Source of the DNA: Pseudanabaena yagii GIHE-NHR1
GTDB lineage: Bacteria > Cyanobacteriota > Cyanobacteriia > Pseudanabaenales > Pseudanabaenaceae
DNA length: 64,000 nt
Reading direction: 5' to 3'
NCBI RefSeq assembly: GCF_012863495.1
Contig: NZ_JAAVJL010000002.1
Span: forward strand, 374,501 to 438,500
Below the pieces are notes generated by a model. It made no database searches, was not told where the DNA came from, and worked only from the letters and a program-made list of their open reading frames with translations. Made by a program: the position numbers and the translations under genes. Positions 45,220 through 53,731 of the stretch are shown here, in pieces; the first letter of the stretch is position 1; each line of letters opens with the position of its first letter.

Positions 45220-47304
45220 TTAGACTTTTGCTAAACCACTGTGACGAAGTAAAGGTGCAGTGCTAGGTTCACGTCCTCGGAAGGTCTTGAAGACTTCCAT
45301 TGGATGCTTACTACCACCAAGGGCTAAGACTGTATCGCGATAGAGCCTACCTGTCGAAGCGATCGCCTCTTCATTTTCGAGACCAGCTTCCTCAAATGCA
45401 GCAAAGGCATCGGCACTGAGGACTTCAGCCCACTTGTAGCTGTAGTAACCTGCGGCATAGCCACCTGCGAAGATATGACCAAAGGAGCAGAGGAAGTTAT
45501 CTTCAGGCAAGGGGGGGATAACCATTGTTTTTTCTGCAAGGCGCGATCGCACTTGTATGGGAGTTTCGCCGCTACCAACTTGATAACGATGGTGTAGCTC
45601 AATATCTACAAGGCTAAAGTGCAACTGACGCAACATTCCCGAACCACTCATATAGTTCTTGGAATCAACGAGCTTTTGGTAATAGGATTCAGGCAGAGTT
45701 TCGCCTGTTTCATAATGCTTTGCCATGCCAAACAAGGTGGCGCGATCATAGCACCAGTTTTCCATAAATTGGCTGGGTAGCTCTACTGCGTCCCATTCTA
45801 CATTATTGATACCAGAAGCACCCGAATAGTCAACCTTAGTGAGCATATGCTGTAAGCCATGTCCAAACTCATGGAAGAGGGTTTCCACTTCGCCAAAGGT
45901 CATCAGGCTAGGCTTGCCATCAACGGGGGGAGACTGGTTGCAAATGAGATAGGCAACGGGTAAGCGAGTGATCGGCTGACCATCTTCGATGACCTTAGCA
46001 CGTCCAATGCAGTCATTCATCCATGCCCCACCACGCTTTTCGGCAGGACGGCTGTAGGGATCAAGGTAGAAATAGGCGATCGCTTCATTGCTTTCGTTTT
46101 GAATCTCAAAGAAGCGTACGCTCTCATGCCAAATGGGAGCCTTACCATCCGCAGGAACTACGGTTACGCCAAATAGGCGATTTACGAGGGCAAAGAGACC
46201 TTCGAGGACTTTTGGCAAGGGGAAATAGGGACGCAATTCTTCAACGGTAAAGTTGAATTTGGTTTCGCGTTGACGTTCTGACCAGTAAGCAGTATCCCAA
46301 TGCTTCAGTTCTTCCGTTTCACCTTGAGATTTGGCAAATTCCTTTAATTCGGCAAATTCTGCAACGGCGGCGGTGTAACTTGACTGGCGCAATTCTTCTA
46401 GCAATTTCTCTACAGCATCAACATTAGGAGCCATCTTCCGAGCGAGACTCAATTCCGCATAGGTAGGATAGCCGAGCAAGTTTGCCTTTTGTTGACGCAA
46501 TTCGAGAATGCGATCGATCAATGGCGAATTATCAAATTCACCACTGGCGGCACGACTGACGAAAGCGCGATAAAGCTTCTCACGTAAATCACGGCGGCGG
46601 CTATGCTGCATAAATGGAACATAGCTAGGATAGTCGAGGGTAATGCACCAAGGACCATGTTCAGGGGTAGCTTTGTCGTCTCCGTCAAGACGCGCAGCTT
46701 GGGCAGCTTGAGCCAATAAACTTGGTGGTAAACCTTCGATCTCTTCGGGTAAGGTCAGGGTCATGCTAAAGGCTTTGGTGGCATCTAGTACATGATTTGA
46801 GAAGTTAGTCGAGAGTTCCGCAAGTTCCATTTGAATTGCATTGAACTTTTCTTTGGCTTCACCTTCTAAACCGACACCCGATAGCTCAGCATCGCGGATG
46901 GCTGCTTCAACGATGCGTTTTTGGGCAGCCTCGAGACTATCCCACTGTGCTGATGTATAGATTGATTTGTAAGCCTTATAAACTGGCTGACTTTGGCTAA
47001 AGCGGTTGAAGAATTTAATTACACTAGGCTGAACTACCTTGTGAGCATCACGCAGTTCAACACTGTTTCTGACGCTAAGCAAATGCTCGATCGCACCCCA
47101 TGCCCAACCAATTCGCTCGGTGAGACGTTCTAGTGGCTCCACTAAGCCCGACCATGTGGGTTCGAGCGTTGCTTCGAGATCCGTTAAGCTTGCATTCACT
47201 TCTTCCAGCAATTGCGTTACCGCAGGGATCACATGCTCAGATTTAATTTCTGGAAATGGTGGTAAACCTTTACCAATTAAAAGAGGGTTAGAAACTTCGC
47301 TCAT
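45220..47304 (-). CDS. prlC: Oligopeptidase A-like M3 metallopeptidase
   Basis: Cytoplasmic zinc endopeptidase of the thimet/oligopeptidase A family, which degrades small peptides including cleaved signal and transit peptides. The zinc site is His478-Glu-Phe-Gly-His482 (HEFGHGLQHML), followed by GINNVEWDAVELPSQFMENW, where the family's third-ligand Glu sits. N-terminal INP-like and central MAPNVDAVEKLLEELRQ helices match. The length of 694 residues is normal. It is convergent with the hybrid kinase gene. The symbol is by family resemblance to PrlC; DCP-type relatives differ in the active-site surroundings. Confidence 0.94.
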   Translation of the reverse strand: MSEVSNPLLIGKGLPPFPEIKSEHVIPAVTQLLEEVNASLTDLEATLEPTWSGLVEPLERLTERIGWAWGAIEHLLSVRNSVELRDAHKVVQPSVIKFFNRFSQSQPVYKAYKSIYTSAQWDSLEAAQKRIVEAAIRDAELSGVGLEGEAKEKFNAIQMELAELSTNFSNHVLDATKAFSMTLTLPEEIEGLPPSLLAQAAQAARLDGDDKATPEHGPWCITLDYPSYVPFMQHSRRRDLREKLYRAFVSRAASGEFDNSPLIDRILELRQQKANLLGYPTYAELSLARKMAPNVDAVEKLLEELRQSSYTAAVAEFAELKEFAKSQGETEELKHWDTAYWSERQRETKFNFTVEELRPYFPLPKVLEGLFALVNRLFGVTVVPADGKAPIWHESVRFFEIQNESNEAIAYFYLDPYSRPAEKRGGAWMNDCIGRAKVIEDGQPITRLPVAYLICNQSPPVDGKPSLMTFGEVETLFHEFGHGLQHMLTKVDYSGASGINNVEWDAVELPSQFMENWCYDRATLFGMAKHYETGETLPESYYQKLVDSKNYMSGSGMLRQLHFSLVDIELHHRYQVGSGETPIQVRSRLAEKTMVIPPLPEDNFLCSFGHIFAGGYAAGYYSYKWAEVLSADAFAAFEEAGLENEEAIASTGRLYRDTVLALGGSKHPMEVFKTFRGREPSTAPLLRHSGLAKV

Positions 47305-47359
47305 AAATAATCTTTAAGATTTGTAAATATCTAATTTGATTATATCGCAATCCTAAAAG

Positions 47360-47400
47360 GTTTGAGGAAGCGTATCCCTATGGGATACGCTTCCTCAAAC
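47360..47400. repeat. Perfect hairpin, 19-bp arms, TAT loop
   Basis: GTTTGAGGAAGCGTATCCC and its complement; a variant of the GAAGCGCACCCC hairpin in the 4410-4500 element. The preceding TATCGCAATCCTAAAA resembles that element's terminal repeat, so this may be a relic of another copy with one end lost. Confidence 0.75.
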
Positions 47401-47408
47401 TCAAAAAC

Positions 47409-48251
47409 CTACTGAAGAGATGTAATTCCTGCAATTAAGCCTTGGCAAACATTGGTGAGAAATTCTAAATCTAGAGTCTCTAGGCGATCGCTACTTTTGT
47501 GATAGTGAGGATTTCGCATATTTGCCGTATCTGTAATCATTAAAGCCTTATAGCCTGCATCCCAGAAAGGAGCATGATCGCTGCGGCGCGTGTCAGGTAT
47601 AGCTAAACCACGCCAACCTGCGGGGAGCCATTCACAGGGGACTGTAGATTTCATATGACGCTGCAAATGGAGCAGATCGGGAATTGTGGAAATGTTGCCG
47701 ATCAAACCAATGAAATCGCCTGTATTGGGGTAAAACCTGTCTAAACCTGCGGGATAGCTTTGTGAATTAGGATTGCGATCGCAATAGCCTAGCATCTCCA
47801 AGGAAATCATCAGGCGCAGCTTTTGCCGATCACCCTTGAGCTTCTTGGCATAGGCATGACTTCCCGATAAGCCATATTCCTCCATATCAAAGGCGATCAA
47901 GTGAACAGGATATTTAAGGGGATTGGCGGAGAGATATTCAGCAAGTTCCAAAAGTACAGCCACACCTGAGCCATTATCATCTGCACCAACACAGGCAGGA
48001 ACCGTGTCGTAATGTGCACCAATAATCAGAGGCGATCGCTGTTTGCCATCTTTAGCCGCAATTTGCAAAATCAAGTTTTGGTGCTGATTTCCATTCACAT
48101 CAAATTCATGGGTTAACACTTCACCGAATTTGGCGAAATGCGATCGGATATATTCTCTCGCAAATAAATGTCCTGCCGAAGCGTAATAAGGATTACGTTC
48201 AATCACAATTTTTTCGAGATATGTGCTTAATCGGGATTGTAAATTATTCAT
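47409..48251 (-). CDS. M28-family zinc aminopeptidase
   Basis: Di-zinc exopeptidase of the M28 class. Metal ligands are in IIGAHYDTVPACVGADDNGSGVAVLLELA (His and bridging Asp), the catalytic Glu-Glu in FDMEEYGLSGSHAYAK, and the last His in the C-terminal NPHYHKSSDRLETLDLEFL. The length of 280 residues is a single catalytic domain. There is no signal peptide, so it should be cytoplasmic. It is 19 bases downstream of the PATAN-AAA gene's stop and likely in one operon with it; a functional link is not obvious. Confidence 0.93.
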   Translation of the reverse strand: MNNLQSRLSTYLEKIVIERNPYYASAGHLFAREYIRSHFAKFGEVLTHEFDVNGNQHQNLILQIAAKDGKQRSPLIIGAHYDTVPACVGADDNGSGVAVLLELAEYLSANPLKYPVHLIAFDMEEYGLSGSHAYAKKLKGDRQKLRLMISLEMLGYCDRNPNSQSYPAGLDRFYPNTGDFIGLIGNISTIPDLLHLQRHMKSTVPCEWLPAGWRGLAIPDTRRSDHAPFWDAGYKALMITDTANMRNPHYHKSSDRLETLDLEFLTNVCQGLIAGITSLQ

Positions 48252-48270
48252 TATCTAGAGAAAAATAGCC

Positions 48271-50295
48271 CTACTCGATTCTTAAACTTTGGCGAAAGTA
48301 TCGATAATAAAGTTCACACATCGGAATAACCAGATTACCTTTGAATTTGACTAAGCCAATATTTCTGAGTTTAAAAGCGACACGACTATCTAACTGTAAA
48401 GGGCTATCACTAGCAATCAGGCTTTTAAAAGCTTCCATCATTTCAGGTTCTTGTTTTAAGTTTTCTAATTGATGACGTAGATGATCGTTATAAATACCTT
48501 CTTCAGTAGCAGCTAGTTTTTCTAAATTTTCCCAATCCGTCCTTCCACTTGCTATTTGATAGAGAGCTTGTCTTACTAAATAAGGATGCCCACCCGTCAA
48601 GATATGCAAACGCTCAACTTGCTTAGGAAACCAATTAAGTTGATGACGAACTACTAAATCTTCCAGTTGTGAATATGTAAATTCTGGCAATTCAATAGGT
48701 AAGCCTACGTTAAAGGGAGATTCGTGTATCTTCAAAGGAATATATACTTCCTTTGAGTGGACGATTACTAATCGTAATTTCTTCCAAATATCCTCATTCT
48801 TGCCCTTTTCGTGCCACGATCTAAGTAACCCAAAAAAATCAGTAGCAATCTTAGGATATTGAAAAATCAAATCTACTTCATCTAGTCCAAGTACCAAAGG
48901 TAATTCATTAGAGGTTAATAGATAGCGCTGAAAGTACTTAGTACATTTGTTCTTACTTCCTAAAACTCCGTGCCAATATTCTCCCAGATTCTCTTCAAGA
49001 TCTAGCTCAGAAGCAACACTTGCACATAACCATTGCAAAAACAGATCTAGATTCTCAAAGATATCTCGATCCGCTTGCTGAAAATTTAGATGGACAACTT
49101 GATATTCATTAGATTTAGCAAAGGCAAGTATCCTTGAAAGCAAGGATGATTTGCCCATTTGTCCAGATGCTTTAATCCGAATGAGTGAGCCATCACGAAG
49201 GATAGTATCTCGACAGTCTTGTTCAATTGGAAGCCTTTGGATATAGAGATGAGATCCTATTGATACCTGACCTTTTGGCTCTTCTAAATGCTCTAACCGC
49301 AGTTGTGATTGTGAGACATGCACAAGTGTTCTCGTCTCACCAGAAATATTGAGAAGTTTAGATGTTGCCTTTAAAGATTCATTGGGAAATTCATTGGGAA
49401 AATTACGAACATTCCTTAGTGGAGCTAGTTGTCGCTGATCACTATTTCTTTCCTTGTCAATCCTGTCTAAATCTTCAGTATTCATCAAGTAATAAGTCTG
49501 TGGAAGCATGTCAAAGGGAGATAATGGTGCTCTCAACAAAATTGCCCCATTACTAATTAAGGGATGTAACTGCTTAGCGATCGCTAGTGGATCTTTACCC
49601 AGTAATGCACCTATTTGACAAAAGTTAGCACCTCGTAAAAGTCGCCCAAGCTTTTGTACATTTTTAGTAGACATGTACTTTTCAGCTATTGCTTGACTAA
49701 CTAAATATGGGCATTGATAGGGTGATAGGATTGTAGGTCCAAATTCATACCACAATTCGAGGCGATGTGTAACGATATCAATAATCCTATCGATAGATAA
49801 ACTACAGTAGGTTGATATCAAGAAATGTTCGTGATAGATTCCATTGAACTCCCCATTTGGTAGGCTTAAGAAAGCCTCAATCACTTCTAAGATAATCTTT
49901 TCTACCAGCTTAATTGCCATAGGCTTTGGCAAATGCTTTTCACTTACGAGCCAGATGATCGCAAGGTACTCAACACTAAGAAGTTCCGACGCAACCACAT
50001 AGTCGTTATCTCGTGATGGGTTCTCAAACATTATTCGCAGTTGCTTTCGCAATTTACTATCAAGGGCTGGTAGTTTGCGACTTAAGCTACGCAAATGTCT
50101 TTCTAATCTTTCAAAGCTATCTAATGAATGCGCGGCATAAACTATTTTCCCGTTCTCAACGTAAAAAGACCAACGAATACCGTTGTTTACCACATAAACA
50201 CAACCGTCTCTGCTTAGCTCTAGGCTTTTTAGCATTTCTCTAGTAGTCTCTGTCTTATCCCCACTTACGTCACCTAAGTCAAGATCACCATACAT
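48271..50295 (-). CDS. PATAN domain-AAA (STAND-like) ATPase fusion
   Basis: Residues about 15-285 match the PATAN domain known from PatA/PixG-type regulators: LELSRDGCVYVVNNGIRWSFYVENGKIVYAAHS and, at its end, LGRLLRGANFCQIGALLGKDPLAIAKQLHPLISNGAILLRAP. After a linker the AAA-like domain of cyanobacteria begins (about 345): GSHLYIQRLPIEQDC, a Walker-A-like SGQMGKSSLL, Walker B LPLVLGLDEVDLIF, and the winged-helix part (LHILTGGHPYLVRQALYQI) with C-terminal LVIPMCELYYRYFRQSL. Such ATPases usually carry WD40 or CHASE2 partners. The fusion suggests an ATP-driven switch that listens to the PATAN module. No receiver domain is present. Confidence 0.9.
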   Translation of the reverse strand: MYGDLDLGDVSGDKTETTREMLKSLELSRDGCVYVVNNGIRWSFYVENGKIVYAAHSLDSFERLERHLRSLSRKLPALDSKLRKQLRIMFENPSRDNDYVVASELLSVEYLAIIWLVSEKHLPKPMAIKLVEKIILEVIEAFLSLPNGEFNGIYHEHFLISTYCSLSIDRIIDIVTHRLELWYEFGPTILSPYQCPYLVSQAIAEKYMSTKNVQKLGRLLRGANFCQIGALLGKDPLAIAKQLHPLISNGAILLRAPLSPFDMLPQTYYLMNTEDLDRIDKERNSDQRQLAPLRNVRNFPNEFPNESLKATSKLLNISGETRTLVHVSQSQLRLEHLEEPKGQVSIGSHLYIQRLPIEQDCRDTILRDGSLIRIKASGQMGKSSLLSRILAFAKSNEYQVVHLNFQQADRDIFENLDLFLQWLCASVASELDLEENLGEYWHGVLGSKNKCTKYFQRYLLTSNELPLVLGLDEVDLIFQYPKIATDFFGLLRSWHEKGKNEDIWKKLRLVIVHSKEVYIPLKIHESPFNVGLPIELPEFTYSQLEDLVVRHQLNWFPKQVERLHILTGGHPYLVRQALYQIASGRTDWENLEKLAATEEGIYNDHLRHQLENLKQEPEMMEAFKSLIASDSPLQLDSRVAFKLRNIGLVKFKGNLVIPMCELYYRYFRQSLRIE

Positions 50296-50773
50296 AAAGA
50301 TTGCAGAATATTAGAGTGATACAAATTAGAATAGCATAAGTCAAAATCAGTTATAGATAGTTACATTAATGTGGGTTTCTGCTGTTATAAGGTGGGGTAA
50401 ATCACCACTTTATACCGGTTGATTTTTGAATTGTTCTAATACAATTGCTTCGAGTTACAAAAAGTTTGACAAACAGATTTGATTTGTTAACTGTTATCAG
50501 GAAAATTCAGCATTTTGGCTTAATTGCACAAACTCTAATTACTTTAGCGCTTTAATTATAAATAAATAGGATTTAATAGAATTTTGTCTTGGATCTTTAG
50601 GGGAAAAACTTATACGAGCTATTTCCCAACATTACTTGTCAAAAGTTTGTCTCGATAAATTCTTGCGGTTATTTTGCCATTTTTATTGCCTCTAAAAATA
50701 TTTTCCCATTTCTACTTTCTCGCATCTCATTTAGGATTGATATAGTAATCTAAGGGTTCTGCTATTTAATAAA

Positions 50774-50822
50774 GAACTAAATTTTTTGTGGCTGGGCAAA
50801 GCCTCACCCACAAAATCGGTTC
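50774..50822. repeat. Imperfect hairpin with GAAC...GGTTC ends
   Basis: GAAC and GGTTC bracket TTTTTTGTGGCTGGGC-AAA-GCCTCACCCACAAAAT. It is related to the hairpin at 56128-56162. It is the only structure seen in the 572-base gap 50296-50867, which is very AT-rich and otherwise holds no gene I can support. Confidence 0.55.
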
Positions 50823-50867
50823 CTTATGTTACTGAACGTCCCTAATTGAGGTAATTGAGGTCAAGTA

Positions 50868-51833
50868 ATGAGCGATCGCCAACCTACTGTTTCTGTGATC
50901 ATCCCAGCATATAATGCGGCTAATTTCATCAGCCAAACTATTGAATCTGTTCTAAATCAAACCTTTACAGATTTTGAATTATTAGTCATTGATGACGGCT
51001 CCACAGATAATACATTGGCAGTAACAAATCAATATGCTTTACGCGATCGCCGTATCCAAGTTTTATCTCAAACTAATCAGGGCGTATCAGCTACACGCAA
51101 TTACGGAGTTCAAATTGCTAAGGGGAATTTAATCGCCTTCCTTGATGCAGATGATCTGTGGTTCCCAGATAAACTCACTTTACATATCCAGCATTTTCAT
51201 GCAAATCCAAACCTAGCAGTCAGTTTTAGTCGAGTCGAATTTATCAATTTTCAAGGGGAACCTACAGGACAGTTATCTACTTCGCGCCTCACAGATCTTA
51301 AAGCTGAGGATTTCCTCTACGAAAATCCCACTACTACAGTTTCCAATATTATTACTCGCTCTCAGGTCTTTGCAGAAGTGGGTGGCTTTGCTGAAGATAT
51401 GAGCTATTCTGAAGATCTTGAATGGTTATTTCGAGTGCTCTGTCATCAAGATCATATCTGGCAGATTGAAGGCATCGATCGCGTATTACTTTACTATCGC
51501 GCTAGTCCATCAGGTCTCTCAGCATCACTATATCGAATGGAAGCAGGATGGGACTTACTCATTGATAGAGCAAAAAAGTATGCCCCTAGTCTGGTACAGC
51601 GGCATTATTCCATTGCTAGAGCCGTACATTTACGCTATTTGGCGCGACGTGCTTTTCGACTGCAATTACCAGCCTCAGTCGGGTTAGACTTTATCAATCG
51701 GGCGATAGTTTCTGATTGGCGGATTCTATTCCGTGAGCCACATCGTACTTTATTGACAATATTGGCAGTCTACGGGCGCTATTTCCTGAGTTTATTTCAA
51801 GGCAAAAAGCAATTGATTGCCAAATCAAAATGA
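50868..51833 (+). CDS. Glycosyltransferase family 2, copy 1
   Basis: GT-A fold transferase for cell-surface glycans. It has the nucleotide-sugar motif SVIIPAYNAANFISQTIESVLNQTF, LLVIDDGSTDNT, and the metal-binding FLDADDLWFPDKL. The acceptor-side Glu-Asp is in MSYSEDLEWLFRV. After about residue 215 follows a helical tail (IARAVHLRYLARRAFRLQLPASVGLDFINRAI) that is shared with the next gene. No membrane helix is evident beyond a weak C-terminal hydrophobic part (LLTILAVYGRYFLSLF). The ATG at 50868 is followed by HIP1. The gene is 76 bases from its paralogue and certainly co-transcribed with it. Confidence 0.93.
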   Translation: MSDRQPTVSVIIPAYNAANFISQTIESVLNQTFTDFELLVIDDGSTDNTLAVTNQYALRDRRIQVLSQTNQGVSATRNYGVQIAKGNLIAFLDADDLWFPDKLTLHIQHFHANPNLAVSFSRVEFINFQGEPTGQLSTSRLTDLKAEDFLYENPTTTVSNIITRSQVFAEVGGFAEDMSYSEDLEWLFRVLCHQDHIWQIEGIDRVLLYYRASPSGLSASLYRMEAGWDLLIDRAKKYAPSLVQRHYSIARAVHLRYLARRAFRLQLPASVGLDFINRAIVSDWRILFREPHRTLLTILAVYGRYFLSLFQGKKQLIAKSK

Positions 51834-51899
51834 TTGGCATAAGGATGAGAATCATGCAATTGCTATATGTTTAGTTTCTAGAATTTTGCGAGTGTTTAG

Positions 51900-51907
51900 G
51901 GAGGTGG
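51900..51907 (+). promoter_or_regulatory. Strong ribosome-binding site of GT2 copy 2
   Basis: The run GGGAGGTGG lies a few bases before ATG 51910 and decides this start over the in-frame upstream codon at 51817, which overlaps the previous gene. Confidence 0.7.
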
Positions 51908-51909
51908 CT

Positions 51910-52932
51910 ATGCCTAAGGTTTCAGTAATTGTTCCTGTCTACAATGTTGAGAAATATATTGCAGAAACTATTAATTCAGTTTTGGCACAGACCTTTACTG
52001 ATTTTGAAATAATAATCATTGATGATGAGTCAAAAGATCGCAGTATTGAAATTTGTGAAAACTTTATAGATCCAAGGATCAAAATTGTCCGTCAAAAAAA
52101 TCGGGGACTTGCGGGAGCGCGAAATACGGGAATTCGTCACGCACAGGGGGAATATTTAGCTTTTTTAGATTCTGATGATGTTTGGCGATCGCAAAAACTG
52201 GCGAAACATGTTCAACATTTAGATGAAAATCCTTTAGTTGGAGTTAGTTTCTGTGGATCAGAGTTTATTGATGATGACAGTCAACCCCTTGGAATTTATC
52301 AAATTCCGCAAAATAGAGATATTACTCCTGAAATAGTTCTTTGTCGTAATCCTATTGGCAATGGTTCTGTCCCTGTAATTCGTAGAGCTGTATTTCAAGA
52401 TATTGAATTTCCTGAAAACTTTTATGGAATAGAAGAGAAGTTCTATTTTGACGATCGCTTTCGCCAGTCTGAGGATATTGAATGTTGGGTAAGAATTGCA
52501 CTAACGACAAATTGGCAACTTGAGGGGATTCCCGATATATTGACACTCTATCGGGTCAATACTGGTAGCCTATCGGCAAATATGCTCAAGCAGTTAGAAT
52601 CTTGGGAAAAGGCGATCGCTAAAACACGTACCTATGCCCCTGAGTTTATTGCGAAGTGGGAGTCTTTAGCGCGAGCCTATCAATTACGCTATCTTGCTCG
52701 TCGGGCAGTCCGTAATCGCGATGGCAAAGCGGCAGTACAACTGATTAATCGTGCCTTAGCCACTAATTGGAAGATCTTACTTTACGAGCCGAAGCGATCG
52801 CTCTTGACGATTGTGGCAGCATATCTGATTTGGATTTTACCGAGAGGCTTATATCGCAGTCTAGAAAACTTAGCTCTTAAGGTGACAGGAAAAAATCAAC
52901 GCAAGGCGATCGCTAATAGTCATAAAAAATAA
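51910..52932 (+). CDS. Glycosyltransferase family 2, copy 2
   Basis: Paralogue of the preceding gene, with SVIVPVYNVEKYIAETINSVLAQTF, IIIIDDESKDRS, YLAFLDSDDVWRSQKL and the acceptor motif FRQSEDIECWVRI. The tail YAPEFIAKWESLARAYQLRYLARRAVRNRDGKAAVQLINRAL parallels that of copy 1, as does LLYEPKRSLLTIVAAYLIWILP, indicating tandem duplication. The start at 51910 is set by the ribosome-binding site and by the family start MPKVSVIVPVYN. The products probably add consecutive sugars in the same surface polysaccharide (inference). The stop codon lies in a palindrome. Confidence 0.93.
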   Translation: MPKVSVIVPVYNVEKYIAETINSVLAQTFTDFEIIIIDDESKDRSIEICENFIDPRIKIVRQKNRGLAGARNTGIRHAQGEYLAFLDSDDVWRSQKLAKHVQHLDENPLVGVSFCGSEFIDDDSQPLGIYQIPQNRDITPEIVLCRNPIGNGSVPVIRRAVFQDIEFPENFYGIEEKFYFDDRFRQSEDIECWVRIALTTNWQLEGIPDILTLYRVNTGSLSANMLKQLESWEKAIAKTRTYAPEFIAKWESLARAYQLRYLARRAVRNRDGKAAVQLINRALATNWKILLYEPKRSLLTIVAAYLIWILPRGLYRSLENLALKVTGKNQRKAIANSHKK

Positions 52933-52966
52933 GAGAGGCGGCGCATTGCGCCGCCTCTCTTATTTT
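52926..52966. repeat. Perfect palindrome, 19-bp arms, ATT loop
   Basis: AAAATAAGAGAGGCGGCGC and its complement; it includes the GT2 TAA stop codon and the GGCGGCGC core, and sits before the convergent rpsN end. Confidence 0.85.
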
Positions 52967-52975
52967 GGGGTGAAA

Positions 52976-53281
52976 CTACCAGCTAGATTTCACAACACCA
53001 GGTAATAGTCCTTGGTGAGCCATTTCACGTAAAACGTTGCGGCATACACCAAAATCTTTGTAATAGCCACGAGGTCTGCCAGTCAACCAGCAACGGTTGC
53101 GGTGACGAGTGGGGTTAGCATTACGGGGAATTTGTTGAATTTCGCGATGTACTGCGATCTTCTGTTGTTGTGTCAGTTCAGGACTGGCAAACTTTTCTTT
53201 AAGTGCTTCGAGCTTAGCTGCATATTTTTCAGCTAACTTAGCGCGCTTTTTTTCGCGCTCGATCATGCTTTTCTTAGCCAT
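52976..53281 (-). CDS. rpsN: Ribosomal protein S14
   Basis: Component of the 30S subunit head. The full-length form of 101 residues starts [16 protein letters not shown] and ends with [40 protein letters not shown]. It lacks the CxxC...CxxC zinc knuckle of the short S14 type, as is usual in cyanobacteria. It stands alone, not in a ribosomal operon, which is also typical for cyanobacteria. Confidence 0.98.
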   Translation of the reverse strand: MAKKSMIEREKKRAKLAEKYAAKLEALKEKFASPELTQQQKIAVHREIQQIPRNANPTRHRNRCWLTGRPRGYYKDFGVCRNVLREMAHQGLLPGVVKSSW

Positions 53282-53445
53282 TGCGGTTCTATCAGGTGAT
53301 GTAGAGGTAAAAGTCTAAAAATTTAATACAATTCGCGACAGTTACCGATCATAACCTAAATAGACAGATTATTGAGTATAAATTTTTTAAAGGTAATTAA
53401 TTACCTCCTGCATTTCCTAATCTTTATACATTTAGCAATAAAACC

Positions 53446-53488
53446 CAAGAGATGAGTGGCAGCGCTTCGCGCCGCCACTCGTCTCTTG
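53446..53488. repeat. Imperfect hairpin, GATGAGTGGC family
   Basis: CAAGAGATGAGTGGCAGCG pairs with a near complement ending CTCTTG, with two mismatches. It is related to 25094-25134. It lies in the 450-base gap upstream of sulP together with the element at 53539-53649; no gene is visible there. Confidence 0.65.
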
Positions 53489-53538
53489 ATGACTGAAAAC
53501 CAAGTACCTTGCCTCTCGCGTATTAGGCGGCACTATAA

Positions 53539-53649
53539 GGGACTTGCGGATAAAAAATGTCCCACCAAAGTTATCTAGCTTCGACTTCGCTCAGCTAACG
53601 TTGGCTGAGCGGAGTCGAAGCCACAGGTACTTTAATTAATAGCAAGCCC
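53539..53649 (+). mobile_element. MITE-like element family A, copy upstream of sulP
   Basis: The ends GGGACTTGCGGATAAAA and AATTAATAGCAAGCCC are flanked by TAA on both sides (3-bp duplication). It is identical over 104 bp to the copy at 55497-55600 and in the same orientation. Confidence 0.8.
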
Positions 53650-53731
53650 TAATCTTGGTTTGGTTTATAAATTGCAATCAAGTTTTAGGTAATCTGGAAG
53701 ATCTACCTTTAAAAATTAAACCTGAGGTGCA

